Of a stretch of 64,000 nt of DNA, positions 36,227 to 46,159 are shown in pieces. Under the pieces are notes generated by a model, which did no database searches, was not told where the DNA came from, and was given only the letters and a program-made list of their open reading frames with translations. A program made the translations under genes and the position numbers. The stretch spans positions 4,898,001 through 4,962,000 of the forward strand of contig JYIP02000005.1 of NCBI GenBank assembly GCA_001051155.2, written 5' to 3'. The number at the start of each line of letters is the position of its first letter. Position 1 is the stretch's first letter. This DNA is from Chrysoporthe austroafricana (taxonomy: Eukaryota; Ascomycota; Sordariomycetes; Diaporthales; Cryphonectriaceae).

Positions 36227-36682
36227 TATTATAAACGCTGCAGTAATCCTAAGATAAATTATAAAGCCAAGGGGTTTATGCTAGCAAAGACAGTGCTAAA
36301 TATAACCCGAATATTAAGAAGGTATTTAATAAAAGTTTATAATGCTTATAAGCCAATAAGGTTATTATTGAGATGCGATATAAGGTCCAAGTAATACTTA
36401 AATTTACGACTGAAAAACTATAATAATCTGTCTAGTAGTTATTCTATTCTTATATACCCAGTTCTTTAGTTCTGTATTGCTGGATCTGTTAGATCTGAAA
36501 TAGATTCTTAGATTCGGGATCGGGTAGTTCTATAGCAAATCCTTAAATCTTCCTTACTATATAGCCCTAACCCTAGCTTACGTAAGCAATGGGAAGGGCT
36601 TTATGAATGGGGCTATGGATAAAATGCTTGCTTGTCCCTATTTTTGCTTTAGCATGCCTTATTTCCTTGCTAGGTTATAATA
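36227..36682 (-). repeat. 5' LTR of element C
   Basis: 456 bp, less mutated than its partner. CCCTAACCC (36565-36573) sits next to TTACGTAA. Confidence 0.88.
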
Positions 36683-36687
36683 AAAAT

Positions 36688-37094
36688 AGAAAACTAACCG
36701 ACTTCCTTTTCGGCTGCATTTAAGGAAAGCTCTATAATTGCTTACGCAATTTAGGGTTAGGGTTAGGGTTAGATAAGATAAGGATTACTAGATCGCTAAG
36801 TAATCCAGTAAGCTAAGATTACCGGCTTATTTAATAATCTAAAATCCAGAACTAAAAAGCGGATATATAGGGATAAGATATTTATTAAACAAATTATTAT
36901 AGCTCTTTAATCGTAAATTTAAATATTACTTGGACTTTATATTACCTCTCGATAATAGCTATATTGGCTTATAAATATTGCGAATATTTGTTAGGCAAGT
37001 TTCCAGTATTTAAAGTTATACTTAATACCGTTTTTGCTAGCATAAACCTTTTAACTTTACAGTTTATTCTAGGATTGCTGCAGCGTTTATAATA
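36688..37094 (+). repeat. Right LTR of element B, remainder
   Basis: Resumes AGAAAACTAACCGACTTCC as in the left LTR and ends GTTTATAATA followed by the TATTT duplication. Together with 21572-21611 it is 447 bp, compared with 442 bp on the left; one extra TTAGGG unit explains the difference. Confidence 0.86.
36751..36772 (+). repeat. Three TTAGGG units inside the LTR
   Basis: TTAGGG x3 followed by TTAG, at the position where the left LTR of B has two units. This is the fungal telomere hexamer, but here it is part of a U3 and expanded by one unit. Confidence 0.9.
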
Positions 37095-37099
37095 TATTT

Positions 37100-37899
37100 G
37101 CATTTATTAAAAGATTAAAAAAATAGCTTTATAAGCAAATAAATAGCTATTTATATAAAGATTAACCTATTCGTACGAAATATAATAATAATCTCGCATT
37201 TTATAATATTATTAGTTAATAAAATAGCATTTTTAGCAAGCAAAGCTATTTATTTAAATATTATTGAAAAACGGAATAGAATTGCTTAATAAATTTAGAA
37301 ATCAAAAATCTTATAAGTTTTATTATATATAATAAATGCTAAGCAAGTTTTAAATAATATAAGCAATAAATTATCGCTATTTTTTTAATATTTAATATTC
37401 TTTATATATTATAATATATAATTAAAAATAAAAAACGAGTAAATAGATTTAATTAGCTATATTTAAAATAAATATTTACGATATATAAAAAGAAAAATTT
37501 AAAAAAATAACAAATTTTAACTTTTTCTCTTATTTATTTTACTAATTTATTTTCTAATTAAAAATATAAGCAAATTAAAAATAATATAAAAAGTTTTTTA
37601 ATTTATTAATTATTTAATTATAATTCTGAATTAAAATTAATATAAAACCCGTTTTATTTTAATTAGTTATTTCAAAAAATAAGGCTTGCTCTATTAATTT
37701 TCTGAATAAAAACTTAAAATTTGCAATTATAATACTCTTAACGGTCGCTTAATTTTTATATTTAAATATATTATAGACTATATTGGATAGATAAAAGATC
37801 GAATTAAAGCGATATAAATACTTTAAGAAACGGGTTAAATACAGTTTGTACAATTTCAAAACGATCCTTTACCCCCGGTTTTTACTAGCGCTAAATTTT
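37100..37899. other. AT-rich stretch, no gene recognised
   Basis: Extremely AT-rich, with stops in all frames. It may include the RIP-destroyed first exon(s) of the permease that becomes readable near 37900, but I cannot align any of it with confidence. Confidence 0.5.
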
Positions 37900-39363
37900 T
37901 GCCCATACAAAAAAACTATCCTCTACCTTGAGGACACTTTTACTTAAGGATAGGCCTTTGGCTTCTTGGCCGGTTGGAACTTTTTCATCTACGAGGCCAT
38001 TTTGGTTCCTTTCGAGATCACCGCTCTCAATCTTGTCCTAACCTATTGGCGAGACGACATCCCCGTGGCGGCGGTGGTCGCCGCATGTATCTCCCTATAT
38101 GTTTATGTCATTCGTGCTCTTTTCATTCTTTCAACGCGTAGAGATCAAGCCAGCTAATTGCCCCTTGTCGCCAGGATCTTGAATGCTTTCGCCGTTCGCT
38201 GGTATGGTAAGGCCGAGTTCTGGCTTACTACTGGCAAAATCACATTGCAATTGATCGTCTTCTCCTTTCCCTTCATTACCATGGTCGGCGGGAACCCTAA
38301 GCACGATGAATACGGATTTCGATACTGGAAAACGCCCGGTGCATTTGCCGAAGATATTACCACTGGTAGCCTCGGCCGCTTTGAGGGATTTCTAGGAGCT
38401 CTTTGGAGCGCGGTATTTACCGTTGTAGGACCGGAATATGTGGCTATGGTGGCGGGCGAGACGAAACTACCTCGAAAATATCTCAAAAACGCCTTCAAAA
38501 CAGCATACTGGCGTCTCGGCTTTTTCTTCATCGGCAGCGCTTTATGTGTCGGTATCGTCGTTGCCTATAACGACCCTACGTTGACCGCAGTCATGTCTGG
38601 TACTTCTAGTGGTGCTGGCACCGCAGCTGCTTCCCCCTATGTCATCGCTATGGGCAACCTGGGCATCGGCGTCCTACCTCACGTCACCAACGCTCTTCTG
38701 GTGACAAGTATCTTCTCGGCGGGGAATGCCTACACCTATTGTGGTAGCCGCAGTCTGTACGGTCTAGCCTTGGAAGGCCACGCCCCTCGATTTCTGAGAA
38801 AGTGTACAAAGGCCGGCGTCCCGATTTATTGTCTGGCCACCACTATGATATTTCCTTTCTTGGCATTTCTCAACGTATCGAGCAGCACAGCCAAAGTGCT
38901 ATCCTGGTTTGTCAACATCATTACAGGCGCCCAGATCATCGACTATATCATCATCTGCATTACTTATCTTTTCTTCTATCGAGCCTGCCTTGCTCAAGAA
39001 ATCGATCGCCGCGCTCTTCCTTACTACGGTAGCTTCCAACCATACTGTGGTTGGATCGGCTTCGTCTTTATGACAACGGTCGTCTTCGTCTATGGCTACA
39101 GTGTCTTTCTACCCGGCAAGTGGGATATCAGCTTGTTCTTCACGTATTATACCATGGTACTCATCGCACCCATCCTCTACTCTGGATGGAAAATTGCCAA
39201 AAGGACCAAGATTGTCAAGCCGGAGGAAGCCGATTTAGTGTGGGACAAGCCCGTTATTGACGCTTACGAAGCCTTATTCGTTGAGGGAGCTGTGGGTTTC
39301 TGGACCGAGATTGCGCAGATGCTCGGGTTTTGCAAAGAGAAGAAGTCTGCTCCGTTCGTATAG
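37900..39363 (+). pseudogene. Amino-acid permease, 5' end destroyed
   Basis: Fungal amino-acid permease (APC superfamily, YAT-type). Readable from 'GFLAGWNFFIYEAILVPFE' (about 37957) to 'KKSAPFV' and TAG 39361, covering roughly TM3 to TM12. Typical blocks are 'WRDDIPVAAVVAACI', 'VGPEYVAMVAGE', 'GNAYTYCGSRSLYGLA', 'WDKPVIDAYEALF'. The start, TM1 and most of TM2 are missing. Just upstream the same frame holds 'HTKK' and then TAA and TAG (37945, 37951), consistent with RIP at the edge of the transposon nest. At 38101-38174 an intron is expected between 'CISLY' and 'ILNAFAVRWYG', but no GT-AG pair keeps the frame, and unspliced it hits TAA 38155. The downstream 1.2 kb is undamaged. A relic is most likely; a functional short product is improbable. 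Confidence 0.8.
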
Positions 39364-40112
39364 ATCTGGGCTTTACTTCTTTCAGCAGGTTTAGATTTCT
39401 CTACCTGCATTAAGTGTTGATTCTTTTTATATGATACATTATCCATTAAATCTAGATAGATTACATATTTCTATATGCATTCAAATCTAAATAGTTGCTC
39501 TGCATAAGATACCACGAAAATGATATTCATGGCAGATGCAACCTACATATACAACAACTATAGGTAAGCTGAATAGGCTCCAATCTGGTCCAAAACATTA
39601 TATTATATAGCATTGGATAGCTTCTGAAGACTGCTTTGTCGGCATACTAATCACTTCCTAATAATGTGCCCAAGTAGCATTGATACCAGTTTTCAAGGCG
39701 GTGAAGCCTATTGCGGCGGGGAAGTGGGAGTGGATCGATACTGTCGGAGTGTTATGACAGACTGAAAGCCCTTCCTTCATCTTCCCTGTTTGCGATCCCC
39801 TCCATTGCCTCATCTTAGCAGCGACACCACTGGTATACAGGAGCATTGTGGATATCTCATACGTTGGAGAACCATCATCTAGACCAGCTTCATTTTTCTT
39901 TCTCGCAAGGTATTAGAATCACTCTATCCACCACATGTTTATCACTCTACACTGATGGGCGGGAAGTGATATGCTATGCTGTTTTGACGATATCGCTTGA
40001 TGTTTTAGGATAGTCGCGGCTATGAATATGGGAATCGAACTATGCTAGTTATAAGCCCTCCTAACAGTATCGATGATATTATACCATGCACGAGTATCCT
40101 TACAAGAGCATG
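39364..40112. other. Normal-composition spacer, no gene recognised
   Basis: About 750 bp with only short frames. The C-terminal half of the P450 relic on the minus strand would fall here. I looked for the ExxR and heme-loop (FxxGxxxCxG) motifs and did not find them. Confidence 0.5.
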
Positions 40113-41233
40113 TCAGAATTCCCGGACTGGGAATGGGGAGGAATAATACCAAGATCTTATCTCTCTCAGTACCGCAAAATATGCTGCTATAGCAGTCTGC
40201 ATAGTCTCCTTGGCTCGTATCATCTTTCTGCACAAGACACGTGGGTATTGGTACATGGCTTGCCAGGATAGGGTCTCCAAATCCATAAATGTTCGTATGA
40301 TATTGAGCTCCATCTATGGGGAAATATAAAGGGTACAGCTGATGCACGCATCAGCGATGTCGCTTTTGCACGTTTTTCCCCACACCATCTCCTGGAGCAG
40401 CTCGCCAAAGTATGCTTTGGTGCCCAAATCGATAAAGACGTCGGAAGTCCATGGGTATAGAGAGACATGTATGCTGCCCTGTTCAGCTGAAGAGGGATCT
40501 GTGTACCACCCTGCGTCGCGGCTGATGATGTCTTCAGGACTAACGTAACGCTTCAACAGACCTATCGCAAGCTCTACGAGCCCCTACAGCCTAGGCCCCG
40601 GCGAGAGCTGTTCCAGGTACTCTTTACACAACCTCAACAAGTGCTTAGACTACACCCTAGTGCCGCTGCTACCCTTCTCACTTTGATACGTCTGAAACGC
40701 CTTGTGAATACCGTCTTCGGTAGCCGCAACCATACGCATCACCTCCACGGCAAAGATATTATATGATAACGAGACATTATCAATCTTATAGGTCGAGGTG
40801 ACGTCTTCTGGTTTTGTAAGCACATACCACTTCTGCCTGGATACGGTAAGGGCAAAGAGCTCCTTAGAGTAATGGAAATAAGGTCACACGGGACAATCAG
40901 TCCTGCACACGAAAAATAGGAAGGAGTCATCATGACGCTATTTTCTTGCCTCCGATAGAAACCTGTTTGAATTTTGGAAGAAAGATCTGAGGTGACCTGC
41001 CTTGCATTAGGTCACCGTAGCAGAATTATGCCTATCTAGGAGTTTATTAGCGACTCACTAATGAACGGAACCCAGTATAAGTATTCCTGAGGGTCATCCG
41101 GGTATAGCCACGGAAAAAGTGTAAACCTGGTAAGTCTCTACACAAAGAGTGAAAGAAGGGAGAAAGCCAACAGGGTGAGCCGAGTATCATGAATCACTGT
41201 GCCTATCGTGTTTCGCGTGTACGACGATTCCAT
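40113..41233 (-). pseudogene. Cytochrome P450 relic, N-terminal half
   Basis: Microsomal fungal P450 remnant. ATG 41233 opens 'MESSYTRNTIGTVIHD', a hydrophobic anchor 'LTLLAFSLLSLFV' ending in TAG, then 'WLYPDDPQEYLYWVPFI'. The next readable block, at about 40480-40870, is 'YSKELFALTVSRQKWYVLTK', 'EDVTSTYK', 'SKHLLRLCKEYLEQLSPGPR', 'GTKAYFGELL', with two TAGs inside. A frameshift near 40316 leads to 'LETLSWQAMYQYPRVLCRKM' (40113-40313). These follow the order of P450 anchor, proline-rich hinge, B/C region and helices E-F. No heme-binding cysteine region is present, so it cannot be catalytic. Composition is ordinary, so the decay seems to be mainly point mutation and indels. The family resembles CYP7/8-like fungal enzymes, which I cannot fix further. 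Confidence 0.78.
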
Positions 41234-42566
41234 GGTCGTAGGTTGCCTAACGGAGGAAAAGTTCAAGTACACTGCGTGCGACCCTAAATGGCAGTGACTT
41301 TGATGAGAGTGTTTTGTAGTTTTCGAGTCTGCCTTGGACCATTTCACCCCTCACCCCCGGCCCCCGCACAGGCAGTAGATTGTGAGGCAAGCAGGCAAGG
41401 TATTCAAGTTTTCTCATACCTTTTGGCTGAGATATGGTTACAGTTGGCCCCGCAATTTAGTATTTCAATAGTACGTATTTTGGAAGACGCTGTCCATGCG
41501 GGTCCAGGTCCTTGCTTGTTTTGAGCTGGTGTGTTGCATTTTCCTGATTCAACAGAACGCCACCCTACCACTAAATCAAGATGATAAGTCTATTGACATC
41601 CACGATGAAACTGAATTTCGGTACATTTTGGACAACACTAGATGCTCAGGTACATATACATTAGATAGATTCCCACGAAATTGTCATGATTTTGGCCTCC
41701 ACTTCAAGCAGCGTTCTTAGCGACGGCAATCTCACAGTATTTCACAGACATATTCAGAAGATGCAGCAGCTCGTTAATTCTCACTATATAAGAAAGATAC
41801 ACACACAGAGCGAGCGAGAGGCATGTACGTTCGGCGCAAGTTGATCATCATTCCAGTGTATATATGCAATCCGAGGCTGACTGGCATAGAGATGTTATAG
41901 CACGCGGAATTGCGAGTGGCGAGTCCGAGGCATCAGACAAGTAGCCGCTGTCAAGTCTTTTTCAAGAGACAGCCCGATAGGTGGGGCTTATAATGCAATA
42001 GCATGGGTGGCTGCGTAGTCGAACTAACATATGAGCAATATTTTTTGAAAAAAGTTCCTTACAGCATTATTCGTGCCCATCAGCAATGCAACATAATTTC
42101 CCAACCCTCCAAGCACTAACATGGGCTGTAACATTTCTCAGGTACAATACTCCGTTATTCAACCAATCACTATATTACCTGTATGCTGTTACGAACTTAC
42201 TACTAGTATATAGTATCTGCGCATTGAACAAGTACCTTCATTACGCGAGATCAGCTTGAGGCTTACGTCTGCTGGGGGATCGTCGCATCTCTGCACATTG
42301 TCCTTTGTCCCCGCCACTTCCCGTGGGAGCGGTAAGATAGACACACGGGGCCATTTTACTGCAGATGAAATGTCTGCAAGTGGTGTTCGCTAAGCCGAGC
42401 TCAAGCCATAGTAAGAAAACCAAGCCAACATTTGTTTCCACCACTACTGCCAAATAGTCCAGCCTCCATTTACATTCGGGGGGAAAAAAGACGGGGGCCG
42501 GTAGGCGTTCTTTTCTCTTTTATATACGTTGCGAAGCATCGTTAAAATATCGATTTTCCGTATATA
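41234..42566. other. Spacer without recognised genes
   Basis: About 1.3 kb of ordinary composition. Short frames at 41288-41524, 41496-41720 and 42241-42453 show no family motif and no conserved context. The last bases TA (42565-42566) are the presumed target site of the second pogo element. Confidence 0.5.
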
Positions 42567-42960
42567 AGTCAGAAGGGGTAACTTCCGGCCGGCCGCACTT
42601 CCGACCACCCCTCGCCGGCTATACCACATATAGATAGATATAATATTCATCTTATCTTTTCTATTCAGCTATTACGATATAATTATCTTCAATACTAGAT
42701 AATTCGATCTCTCTCTCTCTATCAAAACTATCTATTTCTCGATTAATTGCATTTTGAGCCTTCTGTATAGCCTTAATATTTGCAACTTTCGAATTTGAGT
42801 TTATATTACCTTTCTTCTTTTTATTAAACCTCGAGCTTTCAGCTTATACTTTTAAAGCTTAATTTTCTTCCAGAGCTTTAATTAGGGCTGTATCCTTTTT
42901 TTCAAATGCTTTTTATATCTTTCTGAATAATATACGTTATATTAACATAATTAAAAGTTA
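42567..42960 (-). mobile_element. Second pogo/Fot-type transposon, 3' end
   Basis: It begins after TA with AGTCAGAAGGGGTAACTTCC and a GC-rich CGGCCGGCCG block, a terminal repeat different from that at 2956. On the minus strand, about 42640-42950 encodes a transposase C-terminus: 'AFEKKDTALIKALEEN', a basic patch 'FNKKKKGNINSNSKVANIKA', then an acidic end 'SSIEDNYIVIAE'. This charged coiled-coil tail with a KKKK-type patch is typical of Fot/pogo transposases. Gln/Trp codons read TAA/TAG. The rest of the element is not recognisable upstream. Confidence 0.7.
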
Positions 42961-43500
42961 ATATTAATTTCTTTATAGCTAATAGTATAAATCTTTAGCT
43001 TTTCGAAAGGTTTAATATATATGCGGCTAGATTAAAGATAATTTAGGAATAATATTAATTGCAATCGGTTATTCTGAGCCTGAAATCGATAGCTTTTTCT
43101 TTTATTATTAATTGTTCTCAAAAAGAAAAGGGTTTAAAAAGGGCTTAGCTAACTGGAAAAGCTAAAGACTTATTGCTTTCTATTTAAACGTTTTGCTTAA
43201 TCTCGTTCTTTTGTTTATTTGCACGCACGCTCAGGTTGTTCAAGCCTGCTGCCCTAAGTCTAGTGACTGGCATGTAATTCTGCATTAGCACATTCGTTAA
43301 TTTATAGGCAGCAGCTAGGTTTCCGGAAGCAGCGCGGTTTTGAAAATTATATATCTTTTAGCAGAATGTAATAAGCACTGCCGTACGATAGGTAGCAAGT
43401 ACTTCAAAAATTTATGCCAAGCAAAATAATATCAGGATATCCGTTTTCAATACAGAACAACTGAATACGGAATGCAAGTATTTACTAGCGGTAAACTATT
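42961..43500. other. AT-rich stretch, nothing recognised
   Basis: Partly RIP-like, partly normal composition (43220-43500). No LTR ends, no conserved frame. It may contain more of the pogo element in unrecognisable form. Confidence 0.45.
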
Positions 43501-43505
43501 ATCTG

Positions 43506-43716
43506 TATGAGATTACTATAGTAGTGGAAAAGGGACCAAGGCCTATCAGTGCACGGACCACTTAGCAGTCCGTGCACTATCGGCCCAGGGCGCCCAGCCC
43601 CTTTTCGTTCGGACAGAATGACGGCCTTCTTTCCAAATAGATAGAATAATACTAAGCAATACAATAATAGTAACCTTTACGATCCTTACGTACGTACGTA
43701 CAAAGCCTAGCCAATA
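43506..43716 (+). repeat. Left LTR of element G with hairpin
   Basis: 211 bp. It contains a perfect 11-bp stem, AGTGCACGGAC (43548-43558) and GTCCGTGCACT (43568-43578), with a 9-nt loop. A GGCCCAGGGCGCCCAGCCCC stretch follows, and TACG repeats lie near the 3' end. Confidence 0.88.
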
Positions 43717-45023
43717 CTGATTAGTAATTGCTAACGGGCGATTATAGACAGCTAGGTTGAAGAAACAAAACTTTCGAAAAAGTCCTTGGAACCGTTATTC
43801 AAAAAATGACAACTATATACTCTCGACGAAAGCCTCTGTGCTATATATCGACAAGCATTTCCTTAAACCTCCCTATAAAATACCAGACTCTCTGAACGAC
43901 TATTAAGAAAATCTACTTTGAAAACAGACCTCTTTAGCTTACGAAACTATACTTTCCAGAAGCAAGGCCAGATACGCGTCCCTTTATACGAACTAACCCG
44001 ATAAGCACCGTCCACCTATAAGAAATACCATTAACGAGCCTTACGATATCCGATAGTAAAGGCATCCGTAAGCTAGAAACCCTGATAGAAGGGATCCAGA
44101 TCTATTAGTCGATATAGGATAAAGTTAACCCGGATTTATAGATAACCTTAATTATAGCGGATTCGAGCGATAGATACCTTATTACGATAATAGCAAGAAT
44201 GACGCAATTCTATGCCGCTAAAAACTTTATTGATAATAACTTCTTTTATGCTTTTTGCGAAGATTTCGAAATATAGACCGAAAAGATATTTAACAGAATT
44301 CCTATAAGCTACTGCTATGCTTTCAAGGGAATCTTATGCTAGCAAAGCATCTTTATAAGACGAAATAACGGACCGATCGGGATTTAGCTAGCTAATTTTA
44401 TAAGGAAAGAAAAACCCCTTAAATAGAACTAGAAAGAAATAATAGCGATAACTTTCGTATTAGAATGCTAAGCATACTAAAGATAATAAGCCTTTGAATA
44501 AGGCTCGAAAGAGACGATTACGAACTTAAAAATACGATCGAAAATACGAACGTTACAAATATATTTAAAGACGCTAACGTAACGAATAAGCTTTCCTATA
44601 CCTTCGAATATATAGCAGGAAATAAATAAGACATTACTAGGCCCTTAATATTATAGCTCTTACCGAATGCTCTTTCTTTAAGCAATGCCGAACAAGCATT
44701 TCGAAACTTAGAAAATAAATATATTTACAAAAAGCTTCGAAAAAAAGAAAAGATATACAAGCAAGCCGTACGACTTGCTTAATAATAAAATAATGCTCTT
44801 TTTCAATATATGCCACTATATCGATATCTAGCCAGGCTAGTTCTATACCGTATTCTTTCGAATCCTTACCGGGCGAGTAAAGGAATATTATTTATATTTC
44901 ATAAATATAAATAAGGATTTCCGTATAGCATATTTCAAAATCAAAATCCATTTCGATACGGAAATAAACTATTATTATTATTATATAGATTGAACGATAA
45001 TAATATTTTTTAAAATACTCTAG
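43717..45023 (+). pseudogene. gag of element G, 5' part
   Basis: RIP-damaged frame(s) with no domain that I can name with confidence in this section. The assignment to gag rests on its position between the LTR and the readable capsid-like part that continues after element H at 52334. It ends at the element H insertion, with CTAG shared by both flanks. Confidence 0.5.
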
Positions 45024-45464
45024 TATTATAAACGCTGCAATAGTCCTAGAATAAATTATAATATTAAAGGGTTTATATTAGCAAAAGCAGTACTAAATAT
45101 AGCTTTAAATACCGGGAAATGTATTTAAACTAAAGGTTTATAATATTCATAAGCCAATATAGCTATGATTAAGATATAGGCAAGGTCCGGGTAATATTTA
45201 AATTTACGATTGAAAAGCTATAATAATTTATCTGATAAGTATCCTATTTTTATATATCCGGCTCTTCAGTTCTGGATTACTAGCTTATTAAATAATCCGG
45301 TAATCTTAGCTTACTGGATTACTTAATGATTTGGTAATCCTTATTTTATTTAACCCTAACCCTGGATTAGTACTATTCAAAGTTTCTTTGAGTTAAGAAA
45401 AGGATCGGGCGCTTAAGCGCTAGCTTCCTTTATTGCAACCTTAATTTCTTATTAAGTTATAATA
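45024..45464 (-). repeat. 3' LTR of element H
   Basis: 441 bp, with CCCTAACCC at 45354-45362 and a GGATTAC/GTAATCC cassette. More mutated than the other LTR of H. Confidence 0.88.
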
Positions 45465-45650
45465 TTATCCCTTTCCTATCAATTATTGTCTTTAATAATT
45501 TTCCGTAAGAACCTTTGCTTATAACTGCTTTATAATTTTTCTTTCCTAATCGGGATATCGGGCAGGGTATAAAAAATTCGTTTTGCTCGTTCGATTAAAA
45601 CCCAGCATTACAATTCTTTTCTGGAAGCGGTTTTGCAGCATGCTATATAA

Positions 45651-46151
45651 ATGCTTTCCTGCTTATTTTGCGAAAGTCGTAATATTCTTAGCTATTAGGT
45701 TTCGGAATGAAATTCTTTTTATTATTCGGAATATATACGGCTTAACCGTTCTCGATACGATATTCTGGAAATTATCCCGGATAAGCTTCGCAAGATAGCC
45801 TATTAATACTAGAAGCTAGAAAAGGAACTGGAAATTGCGGAAAAGAAGGTTTTTCGTTTGTATTGACAGAAACGTATATAATATAAGAAAATAATGCGGG
45901 CTATTTATCGGGGCATAAATAATATTGAGGAGTTAGAGCGGTTGGAAGCGGAAAAGGCTGAAAAGGAGCGTTATAAAGCCGAAACTGAATATCGCGTTTC
46001 GGAAATCCTGGTTCCCGAAAGTTTTCTTCCTGAAAATTTCGACTTGAATACGGTCTTGCAGCAATTTGGTTCCGATATTAACTGGGTTAGTATTAATTTG
46101 ACCGTAGAATCCGAAGCTGTTTCGGGTCTTTTTAGTCTTTTTTCTAGCTAG
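45651..46151 (+). pseudogene. Antisense frame of element H: Cys-cluster plus coiled-coil protein
   Basis: 167 codons from ATG 45651 to TAG 46149, opposite to gag-pol. The cluster reads C-x2-C-x7-Y-x9-Y-x2-Y-x7-Y. A charged helix follows ('KLEKELEIAEKK', 'INNIEELERLEAEKAEKER'), then 'LVPESFLPENFDLNTVLQQF'. The second half (45894-46148) is open without a stop, the longest intact part of this protein in the window. The first half has about six TAG/TAA/TGA codons at Gln/Trp positions. Confidence 0.74.
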
Positions 46152-46159
46152 CGAATTAA

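Larger units (their letters stand above)
21612..36682 (-). mobile_element. Ty3/Gypsy chromoviral element C, minus strand, nested in the right LTR of B
   Basis: 456-bp LTRs at 21612-22067 and 36227-36682. The duplication is AAGAT (21607-21611) and AAAAT (36683-36687), both RIP variants of GGGAC in the intact left LTR of B. It holds an antisense frame, pol and gag, and is itself interrupted by solo LTR E and complete element D. Confidence 0.9.
7349..37094 (+). mobile_element. Ty3/Gypsy chromoviral element B (outer host of the nest)
   Basis: LTRs lie at 7349-7790 and 21572-21611 plus 36688-37094. The target duplication TATTT is at 7344-7348 and 37095-37099. The internal part (7791-8961, 16319-21571) carries gag, pol with RT, RNase H and integrase, a chromodomain and an antisense frame. 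Element A is inserted in the gag-pol region and element C in the right LTR. All sense frames are broken by RIP. Confidence 0.88.

Noticed and set aside
36751..36772. TTAGGG repeats as a telomere or interstitial telomere scar
   Set aside because: The units lie at a fixed place inside an LTR and recur in all related LTRs, so they are part of the U3 and not a chromosome end.
38158..39363. Permease as an independent 401-codon gene starting at 38158
   Set aside because: The codon there is TTG, it starts inside the permease fold after TM4, and the homologous N-terminal part lies in the same frame just upstream.
41288..42453. Short frames of 70-80 codons between the P450 relic and the second pogo element
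   Set aside because: No homology or domain recognised, and lengths are within chance for DNA of this composition.
43501..43507. Copia LTR start at TGAGATTAC (43508) with duplication CTGTA
   Set aside because: The right LTR aligns two bases further out, and with the start at 43506 the flanks match exactly as ATCTG on both sides.
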